A stretch of DNA of 64,000 nucleotides from assembly GCA_963757605.1 (NCBI GenBank), contig CAVWSF010000004.1:115316-179315 (forward strand), read 5' to 3'. This DNA comes from JAICJC01 sp963757605 (GTDB taxonomy: Bacteria > Actinomycetota > Thermoleophilia > Gaiellales > JAICJC01). Under the pieces are notes generated by a model, which saw only the letters and a list, made by a program, of their open reading frames with translations, had not been told where the DNA came from and searched no databases. The first letter of the stretch is position 1, and each line of letters opens with the position of its first letter. Positions 41,421 to 50,206 of this stretch are shown piece after piece. The position numbers and the translations under genes are program-made.

Positions 41421-41813
41421 CTACGCGTGCTCGGGCGTGATCCGATAGGCCAGGAGCCACGCGCCGATGATCGGAAGGATCCACGCCACCACCCCGAGGC
41501 CGGGGCGGTTGAACCGCTGTCCGATCTTCACCCACAGCACCAGCGTGTACGCGAGCATGGTCAGCCCGCCGAAGAGCGGGATCCAGCTCACCAGCAGGAG
41601 CAGCACCGTCCAGGAGCTGACCCTGGCGATCCGGCACATGAGGATCATGTTCAGGACGGGCACCCACGCCCATGACGCCTCGTCGACACGATCGGTCGTG
41701 GCCTTCGCAATCCGGTAGAGCGGATAGGCACCGAGCACGTACGCGACCGCGATGAGGGCGAGCAGCGCCAACACGACCCCGCCGCTCACCGACGAGGAAA
41801 GAAGCAGCATCAC
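41421..41813 (-). CDS. Small membrane protein (DUF5684-like)
   Basis: The 130-residue protein has about four transmembrane helices (VVLALLALIAVAYVLG, WTVLLLLVSWIPLFGG, MLAYTLVLWVKI, GVVAWILPIIGAWLLAY), with WAWVPVLN between the first two. This resembles the DUF5684 type. Either ATG 41813 or ATG 41810 could be used. The function is unknown. Confidence 0.7.
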   Translation of the reverse strand: MMLLLSSSVSGGVVLALLALIAVAYVLGAYPLYRIAKATTDRVDEASWAWVPVLNMILMCRIARVSSWTVLLLLVSWIPLFGGLTMLAYTLVLWVKIGQRFNRPGLGVVAWILPIIGAWLLAYRITPEHA

Positions 41814-41941
41814 ACATACCTCCAGGAGGGATGGACGCGCCGAGCGGCACGCCCTTTCACGTGAGATATCGGCGCGGCCCCACGCCGGTCGATCCCCCGA
41901 ACGGTGGCCGTGTTCGCATCGCGAACTACGTCGTTTCGGGG

Positions 41942-42172
41942 ATGGCAGAAACGCGGTCGATGGCCGATGGGCGGACCATGACTCTGGGCGGAGAGATCAA
42001 GCTCCTCGACGATGTCGCAGCCAGCCTCCGGGCGATGGCATCGAACGGGGTGTCGTACGACGACGACGTCGTGCGGTGGCTTGCCGATCAGGTCGAGCGG
42101 GCAGCCGACTGCGCCCAGGAGCTCGCCGACGTCCAGGCGGCGATGGCGCTCCTCGAACGCACGCCGCAGTAG
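41942..42172 (+). CDS. Hypothetical protein
   Basis: A 76-residue, mostly helical, acidic protein (EIKLLDDVAASLRAMASNGV, VVRWLADQVERAADCAQELADVQAAM). ATG 41942 follows GGGG; a longer frame starts at 41831 but its extra part looks non-coding. No family is recognised. The following gene starts 43 bases downstream. Confidence 0.4.
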   Translation: MAETRSMADGRTMTLGGEIKLLDDVAASLRAMASNGVSYDDDVVRWLADQVERAADCAQELADVQAAMALLERTPQ

Positions 42173-42215
42173 CGCCCGCGGTTTGCCGCCCGCGGTCGAA
42201 GGGCAGTGAAGCGCC

Positions 42216-42485
42216 GTGAGTGCCGACCCTGAGCGAGAATTCGATGCGTCGCCGTACGACGCGGAGGGCCGCATCGGCGTCCCCGGCGCAGAGCGCTGGC
42301 GGTATCTGCCGATCCGCCCGGCCGGCGACGACGCGCTCGACGTGACCCTCGCCGGCCCCGACGATGTGCAGGTCGGCTTCACCGTCCCCGATTTCCTCAG
42401 TCGCGGCGACGAGCTGGGCGAGGTGGCGCGCATCGTGATCAGGGCATGGGAGCGGATGGATCGCGCGTCGGGTCTCGGCGCATGA
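42216..42485 (+). CDS. Hypothetical protein
   Basis: An 89-residue acidic protein (FDASPYDAEGRIGVPGAERWRYLPIRPAGDDALDVTLAGPDDV) with a helical C-terminus. GTG 42216 starts it; the stop overlaps the HAD gene ATG (ATGA, 42482-42485), suggesting translation coupling. I recognise no domain. Confidence 0.5.
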   Translation: MSADPEREFDASPYDAEGRIGVPGAERWRYLPIRPAGDDALDVTLAGPDDVQVGFTVPDFLSRGDELGEVARIVIRAWERMDRASGLGA

Positions 42486-43237
42486 CATCGGAGACGCCCC
42501 GGAGACAGCCGCCGCCGCCCGCCGGCGAGCCGCTCGACGCATGGCCAACCGACGAGGGCCGGGGCGCGGTCGGCGCGATCGTCGACATCGACGGCACCCT
42601 GGTCGACACGAACTACCAGCACACGATCGCCTGGGGTCGGGCATTCGCCGACCACGGGGTCAACGTGCCGCTCTGGCAGGTGCACCGCCACAACGGCATG
42701 GGCGGCGACCAGCTCGTCGCCGCGGTCGCCGGGGACGCGGTCGAGGACAGGCTGGGACACAGGATCCGCGAGAGCGAGGCACGCCGCTACGGCGAGCTGA
42801 TCGGCGAGGTGAAGAGCCTGCCCGGCGCCCGAGATCTCCTCGCCGGCCTGCGCCGGCGCGGCCATCGCGTCGTTCTCGCATCGAGCGCGAAGCTCGAGGA
42901 GGTCGAGCACTACGTGGATCTGCTCGACGCCCGCGAGCTCGTCGACGCCTGGACGTCGAGCGCCGACGTCGACCGCACGAAGCCCCACCCCGACCTCATC
43001 GCCTCGGCTGCCGACCGGCTGGGATCGCTGGAACAGCTCGTCGTCATCGGCGACACGACGTGGGACGCGGTTGCCGCAGACCGTGCCGGCCTGCCCGCGA
43101 TCGGCCTGCTCTCGGGCGGTTTCGGGGCGGACGAGCTGCGCAACGCAGGCTGCTGCGCGATCTACGCCGATGCCGCAGAGCTCGCCGAGTCGCTGGACGA
43201 GGCGCTGGCCGCCGCTGCCACGCCCGCGCGGCGCTAG
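42482..43237 (+). CDS. HAD-superfamily hydrolase (phosphoglycolate phosphatase-like)
   Basis: The 251-residue protein has motif I VDIDGTLVDTN (two Asp), a helical cap, motif II LASSAK, Lys in RTKPHPD and motif IV GDTTWD. This is a complete class I HAD phosphatase of the beta-phosphoglucomutase/phosphoglycolate phosphatase type. The N-terminal 28 residues are a Pro-rich extension. The substrate is unknown. Confidence 0.88.
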   Translation: MTSETPRRQPPPPAGEPLDAWPTDEGRGAVGAIVDIDGTLVDTNYQHTIAWGRAFADHGVNVPLWQVHRHNGMGGDQLVAAVAGDAVEDRLGHRIRESEARRYGELIGEVKSLPGARDLLAGLRRRGHRVVLASSAKLEEVEHYVDLLDARELVDAWTSSADVDRTKPHPDLIASAADRLGSLEQLVVIGDTTWDAVAADRAGLPAIGLLSGGFGADELRNAGCCAIYADAAELAESLDEALAAAATPARR

Positions 43238-43246
43238 ATGATCGAT

Positions 43247-43729
43247 CTAGGCGGGGTGCCCGGGCTGGATGCCGCCGGCCTCACGGATGTCGAGCGGCTC
43301 GAACGGCTCAATCGCCCACACGGCGACCGGCTCGAGCAGGTAGCCGACGTGGTCGCCCAGCGGATGGCGGTCGAGGATGCGGCCGGAGAGCCGCACCGGG
43401 CAGTCGAGAAGGAGCGGCTCGCCTCCGGGGCCGTCCTCCCAGCGGCATCGGGCGAACTTGTCGACCTTGTCACCGGTCTCCCCGCCGAAGAGCTCCGCCA
43501 GGTCGCGCCGCCCGGCGGGAACCACGTGCACGCCCAGATGCGTCGCCACCTTCGCCGCCTCGAAGGTCGCGTTCTCCACGGAGAGGCACACCAGGAGCCG
43601 CGGCGGGTGGATGCTGGCCTGGGTTGCGAACCCCACCAGGCATCCCTCACGATCCGAGCCGGCCGCGGCCGTGACGACGAGCGCCGCGCCCGGGACCGCG
43701 TGCGCGAGCTGGGCGAACTCGGTCTCCAC
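43247..43729 (-). CDS. Flavin reductase-like, FMN-binding split-barrel protein
   Basis: The 160-residue protein has the flavin-reductase pattern VPGAALVVTAAAGSDREGCLVGFATQASIHPPRLLVCLSVENATFE, HLGVHVVPAGRRDLAELFGGETGDKVDKF and DHVGYLLEPV near the end. GTG 43729 sits 3 bases after the stop of the peptidase-like gene. It would reduce flavin with NAD(P)H or bind FMN. Confidence 0.82.
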   Translation of the reverse strand: METEFAQLAHAVPGAALVVTAAAGSDREGCLVGFATQASIHPPRLLVCLSVENATFEAAKVATHLGVHVVPAGRRDLAELFGGETGDKVDKFARCRWEDGPGGEPLLLDCPVRLSGRILDRHPLGDHVGYLLEPVAVWAIEPFEPLDIREAGGIQPGHPA

Positions 43730-43731
43730 GC

Positions 43732-44490
43732 CTACATGATGCCCGCGGACAGGAACCTGACAGGCGGGTTGTCGTGGGATCGCTCGACGTCGGTCAGGGT
43801 GATCTCGAGCGGCCCCGCCTCCAGGCCGTGGCTCGTCAGCATCGGGTTCTCGGGGTCGTCGACTGAGAGCACGACGCACGCGTGCTCGCCGGTGTCCGCG
43901 CCGAGCACGACGTAGTCGCCCGGCTTCAGCTCGTGCTTTCCGATCTCACGGGAGTGGCTCAGCATCGTGCCGGTGACGACACCGCCGCGGAGACCGAACG
44001 ACGTGCCGGTCGGGTCGGGGGCGCCGGCCGCCGCAGCGATGCACGTGGCGTACTCGGAGCAGTCGAGCGTGATCGGAAGCTCGTGCTCCTGCCAGCGCTG
44101 CAGCGCCTTCGCCGTCTCGCCCGGCGGGCGGACGTCATTCAGCGGGTAGTGAATCTGGCCCTCGTTGCGAAGCGCCCACTGCTGCTCGGCGACCATCTTG
44201 TCGCGCACCTTCTGCCGGCGCGCGAACGTCTTGAGCTTGGAGCGCCCCGAGGCGTCGATGTGCCGGAAGAGGAGCGCGTAGGTGCGCTTCCCGATCGTCC
44301 CGGTCTTCGTGATGTTGGCGCCCCCCTGAAACGCGAGCACACCCTCGAGCATGTTCGCCTCGAAATGGCCCTGCCTCGCGTGCGGGACGAGGCCGAGCGT
44401 GTGGAGCGCCCGCCGGTAGGCGAGCACGTCGATCCCGGTGTCGCCCTCGCCGACGACGCGGGGGAGCGGGATGGTGGGGTCGTTCGGCAT
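43732..44490 (-). CDS. Peptidoglycan-binding and cysteine-peptidase-like (NlpC/CHAP-type) protein
   Basis: The 252-residue protein has an N-terminal PGB-like domain (about 8-75; VLAYRRALHTLGLV, LAFQGGANITKTGTIGKRTYALL) and a C-terminal hydrolase-like domain with LDCSEYATCIA (candidate catalytic Cys), GDYVVLG and EHACVVLS (candidate His). There is no signal peptide, a feature of phage lysins or of proteins exported by other means. AAGGAGG precedes ATG 44490. Confidence 0.6.
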   Translation of the reverse strand: MPNDPTIPLPRVVGEGDTGIDVLAYRRALHTLGLVPHARQGHFEANMLEGVLAFQGGANITKTGTIGKRTYALLFRHIDASGRSKLKTFARRQKVRDKMVAEQQWALRNEGQIHYPLNDVRPPGETAKALQRWQEHELPITLDCSEYATCIAAAAGAPDPTGTSFGLRGGVVTGTMLSHSREIGKHELKPGDYVVLGADTGEHACVVLSVDDPENPMLTSHGLEAGPLEITLTDVERSHDNPPVRFLSAGIM

Positions 44491-44561
44491 GGATCGATCC
44501 TCCTTCGCGACTGCCACACACCAGACGCAGAAGGACGCGGGCCCCTTCCCGCAGTGTGGCT

Positions 44562-45599
44562 CTAGCTCGCGCGCCGAAGGAGGCGGCGGACGCCGCGGCG
44601 CTGCTCGGGCTTCCCGTGCGAGAGCAGCCGAAGCTGGCTGTAGCTGATCGGGGCCTCCGGGTGAAGCGCATGGTCGAGCACGCGGTCGACGGTCTCGCGG
44701 CCGTCCTCGTCGATGTCCTCGAACCAGCAGCTCACCATGAGCCCGCCGCCCTCCGGCTCGGCGGCGACCGAGAGAACCCTGACGCCGGCGCGCACCTCCT
44801 CCGAGAAGAAGCGGCCGTGGAAACGCAGCCGGTCGCCCGTTCGAAGCGGCTTCAGCGTCGCGAACGTGACGCCGGTCGCCGAGAGGCCGACGACGCGGCC
44901 CAGGACCTCGGCGGTCTCGGGAAGGCCGCCGCACTCGATCGCTTCGAGGGTTGCAGAGCCGCCGATCTCGAGCTGGAACGGCGTATGCCGCTCGAGCCGG
45001 TCGACCACGGTCGGGCGCAGGGCAAGGTGGGCGCACCCTTCGCGATCGCCCTCGGACTCGACCAGAAGATTGATTCGCCACGGCGTGCCGGACGCGTCGA
45101 TGACAGAGCCGAAGAGCGTCGCGCCCTCGCGGACGAGGCCGATCTCGGTGCTGACGGTGACGAGCCCTCCGGTGCGGTACTCGACGACCACCGTGAGCCG
45201 CCGGCCTGTGTCGGTCTCGAGATCGGCGATCCCGACCTCGCCGAAGAGGAGCGCGAGCGCGCAGTCGACGTCGGGTGGCCCGTCGAGGGCCGGCTGCGGC
45301 GCCAGCGCGCGGCGGTCGTGCTCGACGAGGTCCGTGATCGCGGCCGACCGGCGCACGGTCGTGACCCGGTGGTCGAGCCTCTCGCCGAGGGTGTGCTGCA
45401 TCTCGTCGATCCCGTCGCGGGCGCCGTCGATCGGTAGGCAGTCCTCGGCCGAGAGCCCCGCCTCGAGCAGCGCCTCGGCGGCGCCGTCGAGCGCGGCGAC
45501 AGCGAGCGCCAGGCGGGCCTGGGCGTCGAGCAGCGCCTGCTCGTCGATGCCCGCGGGGACGATGGAGGACCGCAGGTCGTCGACAGGGGGCGTGGACAT
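44562..45599 (-). CDS. PilZ-domain protein
   Basis: The 345-residue protein has a YcgR-like N-terminal region (about 120-220) and a C-terminal PilZ-like domain (about 215-320; LGRVVGLSATGVTFATL and LRTGDRLRFHGRFF). The canonical RxxxR c-di-GMP motif is not clear. ATG 45599 follows a region with no other strong start. It shares this organisation with the shorter protein at 57150-57878. Cyclic-di-GMP control of surface behaviour is possible, but no flagellar or pilus gene is in the window. Confidence 0.55.
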   Translation of the reverse strand: MSTPPVDDLRSSIVPAGIDEQALLDAQARLALAVAALDGAAEALLEAGLSAEDCLPIDGARDGIDEMQHTLGERLDHRVTTVRRSAAITDLVEHDRRALAPQPALDGPPDVDCALALLFGEVGIADLETDTGRRLTVVVEYRTGGLVTVSTEIGLVREGATLFGSVIDASGTPWRINLLVESEGDREGCAHLALRPTVVDRLERHTPFQLEIGGSATLEAIECGGLPETAEVLGRVVGLSATGVTFATLKPLRTGDRLRFHGRFFSEEVRAGVRVLSVAAEPEGGGLMVSCWFEDIDEDGRETVDRVLDHALHPEAPISYSQLRLLSHGKPEQRRGVRRLLRRAS

Positions 45600-45730
45600 C
45601 TCACTCAGTCCATCGGCCGTTGCGGAGGCCGGGTGCATACGAGGAACCCCCAATCGCCCCTCCCCTATTTGCGGTAGCCGGGCGGGTGCTCCACTACGAT
45701 CGGCCACCGTAGGCGACGGAGGGGAGAACG

Positions 45731-46357
45731 ATGACGCTTCGGGTGGTGGGAGCAGGGCTCGGGCGGACCGGGACGCACTCGCTGAAGCTGGCGCTCGAGC
45801 AGCTGCTCGGAGGGCCGTGCTATCACATGAGCGAGCTGATCGAGCGCGAGGACGACACGGCGACCTGGGCTGCCGCGGTCGCGGGCAAGGACGTCGACTG
45901 GGCGGCCTTCCTGTCGGAGTTCAGCGCGACGGTCGACTGGCCGGCGTGCGCGTTCTGGGAGCCGATCGCCGCCGCCCACCCCGACGCGGTCGTGGTGCTC
46001 TCGCTGCGAGAGTCGGCGGAGGCCTGGGCGAAGAGCTTCGAGCGGACGATCGCACAGGCGCTCCAGAAGGATGTCCCGGCCGACGACGAGGGCTGGGTCG
46101 AGCGCCGGCGGATGGTGCTCGCAATGGTCGAGTCGACATTCACGCCCGACTGGCGCGACCGCGACGCGGCGCTCGCCGCCTACGACCGCCACAACGAGCG
46201 CGTCCGGGCGACGGTGCCGGCCGATCGGCTGGTCGAGTACCGGGCGGGCGACGGCTGGGAGCCGCTCTGCACGGCGCTCGGCCTCGAGATACCGGAAGCC
46301 CCCTTCCCACATACGAATACGACGGCCGACTTCCGCGCCACAAGCGGTCTGGAATAG
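45731..46357 (+). CDS. Sulfotransferase family protein
   Basis: The 208-residue protein has the PAPS-binding P-loop-like GAGLGRTGTHSLK at the N-terminus, then FWEPIAAAHPDAVVVLSLRESAEAWAKSF, the 3'-phosphate-binding-type region, and a short C-terminus. This fits the small sulfotransferase type related to nucleoside-diphosphate-sugar sulfotransferases. GAGGGGAGAACG precedes ATG 45731. Confidence 0.8.
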   Translation: MTLRVVGAGLGRTGTHSLKLALEQLLGGPCYHMSELIEREDDTATWAAAVAGKDVDWAAFLSEFSATVDWPACAFWEPIAAAHPDAVVVLSLRESAEAWAKSFERTIAQALQKDVPADDEGWVERRRMVLAMVESTFTPDWRDRDAALAAYDRHNERVRATVPADRLVEYRAGDGWEPLCTALGLEIPEAPFPHTNTTADFRATSGLE

Positions 46358-46404
46358 ATCCCTTCAGGGTACGATTCGGTGAACGGAAGGAGGTGATGGA
46401 GAGG

Positions 46405-48348
46405 ATGCGAAAGCCACTCACCCGGCTCACCGAGCCGCTCGTCCGCGAGAACGGGGCGCTGCGGCCGGCGACGTGGGACGAGGCGCTCGACCGCGCGGCG
46501 GCCGGATTCCGGGCCGCGGCGGCCGAAGGCCCGAACGCGTTCGGCCTGTTCAGCTGCTCGAAGGCGTCGAACGAGATGAACTTCATGATGCAGAAGTTCG
46601 CCCGCGTCGCCATGGGCTCGAACAACGTCGACAGCTGCAACCGGACTTGACACGCTCCCAGCGTCGTCGGTCTGGCGACAGTGTTCGGGGCCGGAGGCGG
46701 TACCAGCTCCTACCAGGAGGTCGAGGAGACTGACGTGATCTTCCTGTGGGGCTCGAACGCCCGCGAAACCCATCCGATCTTCTTCCATCACGTCCTGAAG
46801 GCCGTGCATGCCGGCGCGCGCCTTTTCGCCGTCGATCCGCGCCGCACCGGCTCGGCCCAGTGGGCCGACGCCTGGATGGGGATCGACGTCGGCACCGACG
46901 TCGCCCTCTCCAACACGATGGCGCGCGAGATCCTGCACGCCGGCCTGCACAACCGCGAGTTCATCGAGCGCGCGACGACCGGCTTCGACGAGTACGCCGC
47001 GTCGGTCGAGCCGTGGACGCTCGAGCGCGGCGAGCTCGAGACCGGCGTCCCGGCCGACGTGATCCGCGACGCCGCCCACGCCTACGCGCGCGCCGACCGG
47101 GCCATCATCTGCTGGACGCTCGGCATCACCGAGCACCACAACGCGGTCGACAACGTCTTCGCGCTCATCAACCTCGCGCTCCTCACCGGCCACGTCGGCC
47201 GCTACGGCTCGGGGCTGAACCCGCTGCGCGGGCAGAACAACGTCCAGGGCGGCGGCGACATGGGCGCCATCCCGAACAAGCTCCCCGGGTTCCAGGACCT
47301 CGAGCGCGACGACGAGGCCCGGGCCAAGTTCGAGCAGGCCTGGGGCACGAAGATCGACCCCCGCTACGGCTGGCACCTGACGCAGATGTTCGAGGCGATG
47401 GACCGGGGCGAGCTGCGCACGCTCTACGTCGTGGGCGAGAACCCGGCCCAGTCCGAGGCCGACGCCAAGCACACGAAGAAGCTCCTCGAGGGGCTCGACC
47501 ACCTGGTGGTGCAGGACATCTTCCTCACCAAGACGGCCGAGATGGCCGACGTCGTCCTTCCCGCATCGGCGAGCTGGTGCGAGGCCGAAGGGACCGTCAC
47601 GAACAGCGAGCGGCGCGTCCAGCGGGTGCGAAAGGCGCTCGACCCGCCCGGCCAGGCCCGCGACGACATCGAGATCGTGTGCGACATCGCCGCCCGCATG
47701 GGATTCGACCTCGGGCCGCCCGACGCCGAGTCGGTCTGGACCGAGCTGCGCTCACTCTCGCCGATGCACGCCGGCATGACCTATCCGCGGCTCGACGAGC
47801 TCGGCGGCATCCAGTGGCCGTGCTGGGACGAGACGCACCCGGGCGAGCTCTTCCTCCACGGACGCTTGTGGGAGAGCCCGATCACCGGCCCGCCGGCGCC
47901 GTTCAACGTCGTCGAGCATGTCCCGCCGGTGGACAAGCTCTCGGACGAGTTCCCGATCCGGCTCACCACCGGGCGGCGGCTCGACTCGTACAACACGGGC
48001 GTTCAGAGCGGCGGCTACAGCTCGCCGCTTCGCCGGCGCGAGGCGCTCTGCCTCTCGCCGGAGGACTGCGAGCGGCTCGGCCTCGAGGACGGCGAGCTGG
48101 TGAAGGTGACGTCGCGGCGGGGGTACGTGTACGCGCCCGTCCGCATCGACCACTCCCTGCGGCCGGGCCTGGCGTTCATGACGCTCCACTTCCCCGACGA
48201 GGTCGAGACCAACGTGCTCACCATCGACGCCACCGACCCCAAGTCGGGGACGGCCGAGTTCAAGGCGAGCGCGATCGCGGTCAGCCACCTCACGGACGAG
48301 GAGCGCATCCGGGAAGCCGCCACGCAGCTCGCGGTGCCTGCGAAGTAG
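46405..48348 (+). CDS. fdhA: Selenocysteine-containing formate dehydrogenase, catalytic molybdopterin part (TGA 46648 read as Sec)
   Basis: With the in-frame TGA at 46648-46650 read as selenocysteine, the frame runs from ATG 46405 to 48348, 647 residues with Sec82. The surrounding NVDSCNRT-U-HAPSVVGLATVFG matches the formate dehydrogenase catalytic site (CxRxUHGPSVAG in Fdh-H), followed by the bis-MGD domains (WGSNARETHP, NPLRGQNNVQGGGDMG, TNSERRVQ, TTGRRLDSYNTG). It lacks the usual N-terminal [4Fe-4S] domain, which is found in the gene at 50206. A strong SD (AGGAGG) lies 11 bases upstream; ATG 46396 is an alternative. It oxidises formate to CO2 with NuoEF-type partners. Confidence 0.85.
46663..46679 (+). 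promoter_or_regulatory. Bacterial SECIS-like hairpin
   Basis: Six-pair stem GTCGTC/GGCGAC closing the five-base loop GGTCT, 12 bases after the TGA. The GGUCU loop is the same as in the E. coli fdhF SECIS, where the GU of the loop contacts SelB. The position within about 30 bases of UGA is as required for bacteria. Confidence 0.75.
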
Positions 48349-48352
48349 CGCC

Positions 48353-50206
48353 GTGGACCTGAGGCTCCTCGACAGCCCCCCGACGGCGACCGAGCGTGAC
48401 GCGGTGGACGGCGTGCTCGGCCCGCCTGGATCGTCCTGGGTCGGCGGCGAGCGCGGCGCAGACGGCCATTCCGCCCGCGGAGGGCACGCCGCCCGCGCCC
48501 AGCGCCACCTGCTGCTGCCGGTGCTGCACGAGGTCCAAAGCCGGATCGGATGGATCAGCCCCGCGGCGCTCGGGTACGTGTGCCGCCGGCTCACGATCCC
48601 GCCGGCGGAGGCGTACGGAGTCGCGAGCTTCTACGCCCTCTTCGCGCTCGAGCCGCGCGCCCCGCTCGTGACGCACGTCTGCACCGATATCGCCTGCATG
48701 TGCCGCGGGGGCAGCGAGCTCGTCGCCGAGCTCGAGCGCGCCGCCGGGCCGGCCGGTGAGCACGCCGGGAACGGACGTGCGATCTGGCTCGAGAGCCCGT
48801 GCCTGGGGCTGTGCGAGCGGGCGCCGGCCGTCCTCGTCACGCGGGCCGGCGAGGAGGCGCGCGAGCACGAGATCGCACCCGCCACGGCCGCCGACGTGGC
48901 GGCTGCGCTGGGGAGCGCGAGCGCCCCGGAGCCGCCTGCGCCGCTCGTGCCGCAGGCCGGTGACCCGGCGCTTCGGCTGCTTCGCCGCATCGGCAACGTC
49001 GACCCGACGAGCCTCGACAGCTACCGGGCCGCCGGCGGCTACGCGGCGCTCCGGGCGGCCATCGACATGGGGCCCGCCGGCGTCATCCGCGAGGTGAACG
49101 ACTCGCGCCTCCTCGGCCGCGGTGGGGCGGCATTCCCGACCGGCCGCAAGTGGGACGCCGTCGCCCGCAATCCCGTGCGGCCGCACTACCTGGTCTGCAA
49201 CGCCGACGAGTCCGAGCCGGGGACGTTCAAGGACCGGATCGTGATCGAGAGCGACCCGTTCGCCCTCGTCGAGGCGATGACGATCGCCGGCTTCGCGACC
49301 GGCTGCGAGCACGCCTATGTCTACCTGCGGGGTGAGTATCCGCTGGCGTGGGAGCGGCTGTCGGACGCCGTCGCCGAGGCGCGGGCGCGCGGCGTGCTCG
49401 GCGACGACGTCATGGGCGCCGGCGTGCGGTTCGATATCGAGCTGCGCAAGGGCGCGGGCGCCTACATCTGCGGCGAGGAGACGGCGCTCTTCAACTCGAT
49501 CGAGGGCTACCGCGGCGAGCCGCGCTCGAAGCCCCCGTTCCCGGTCGACTCCGGCCTCTTCTCGAAGCCGACCGTCGTGAACAACGTCGAGAGCCTGATC
49601 AACGTGCTCGACATCGTGCTCGACGGCGGCGCGGCGTTCGCCGGGATCGGCACCGAGCAGTCGACCGGCACCCGGCTCTTCTGCCTCTCCGGCTGCGTCG
49701 AGCGGCCCGGCCTCTACGAGGTGCCGTTCGGCGTGACGCTCGGCGAGCTGCTCGAGATGGCGGGCGGCGCCGCGGGCGGACGGCCGCTCAAGGCCGTGCT
49801 CCTCGGCGGCGCGGCCGGGGGGTTCGTCGGCCCCGACAAGCTCGATTTGGAGCTCTCCTTCGAGGCGACCCGGGCGGCGGGGGCGACGCTCGGCTCGGGC
49901 GTCGTCATGGTGTTCGACGACACCGTCGACCTGGTCCCGGTGCTGCTGCGGATCGCCGCGTTCTTCCGCGACGAGTCGTGCGGCCAGTGCGTGCCGTGCC
50001 GGGTCGGGACCGTGCGGCAGCAGGAGGCGCTCCTGCGGCTGGCGTCGGAGCGGCCGCGAGGGACGGTCTCCGACGAGCTGGCCCTGCTCGACGAGATCGC
50101 CCAGGCGATGCGCGACGCCTCGATCTGCGGCCTTGGCCAGACGGCCGCGAACGCCATCGACTCGGCCGTGCGCGGTCTGCAAGTCTTCCAGGCGGAGCCC
50201 GCCTGA
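48353..50206 (+). CDS. NuoE-NuoF fusion, NAD-linked formate dehydrogenase electron-transfer subunit
   Basis: The 617-residue protein fuses a NuoE-like [2Fe-2S] domain (C110, C115, C150, C154) to a NuoF-like domain (about 205-617): GRGGAAFPTGRKW for NADH, ESEPGTFKDR, GAGAYICGEETAL for FMN and CGQCVPCRVGT with a later Cys for [4Fe-4S]. It passes electrons from the formate dehydrogenase module to NAD+. GTG 48353 is 5 bases after the fdhA stop and the TGA overlaps the ATG of the next gene. Confidence 0.9.
   Translation: MDLRLLDSPPTATERDAVDGVLGPPGSSWVGGERGADGHSARGGHAARAQRHLLLPVLHEVQSRIGWISPAALGYVCRRLTIPPAEAYGVASFYALFALEPRAPLVTHVCTDIACMCRGGSELVAELERAAGPAGEHAGNGRAIWLESPCLGLCERAPAVLVTRAGEEAREHEIAPATAADVAAALGSASAPEPPAPLVPQAGDPALRLLRRIGNVDPTSLDSYRAAGGYAALRAAIDMGPAGVIREVNDSRLLGRGGAAFPTGRKWDAVARNPVRPHYLVCNADESEPGTFKDRIVIESDPFALVEAMTIAGFATGCEHAYVYLRGEYPLAWERLSDAVAEARARGVLGDDVMGAGVRFDIELRKGAGAYICGEETALFNSIEGYRGEPRSKPPFPVDSGLFSKPTVVNNVESLINVLDIVLDGGAAFAGIGTEQSTGTRLFCLSGCVERPGLYEVPFGVTLGELLEMAGGAAGGRPLKAVLLGGAAGGFVGPDKLDLELSFEATRAAGATLGSGVVMVFDDTVDLVPVLLRIAAFFRDESCGQCVPCRVGTVRQQEALLRLASERPRGTVSDELALLDEIAQAMRDASICGLGQTAANAIDSAVRGLQVFQAEPA

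Noticed and set aside
46648..46650. Treating the TGA as a nonsense mutation and calling fdhA a pseudogene.
   Set aside because: The TGA aligns with the known selenocysteine site, the frame stays intact, and a SECIS-like hairpin follows.
48290..50182. A 630-residue minus-strand ORF opposite the NuoE-NuoF fusion.
   Set aside because: Low-complexity Arg/Gly/Ala content and no domain; the plus strand encodes a clear enzyme.
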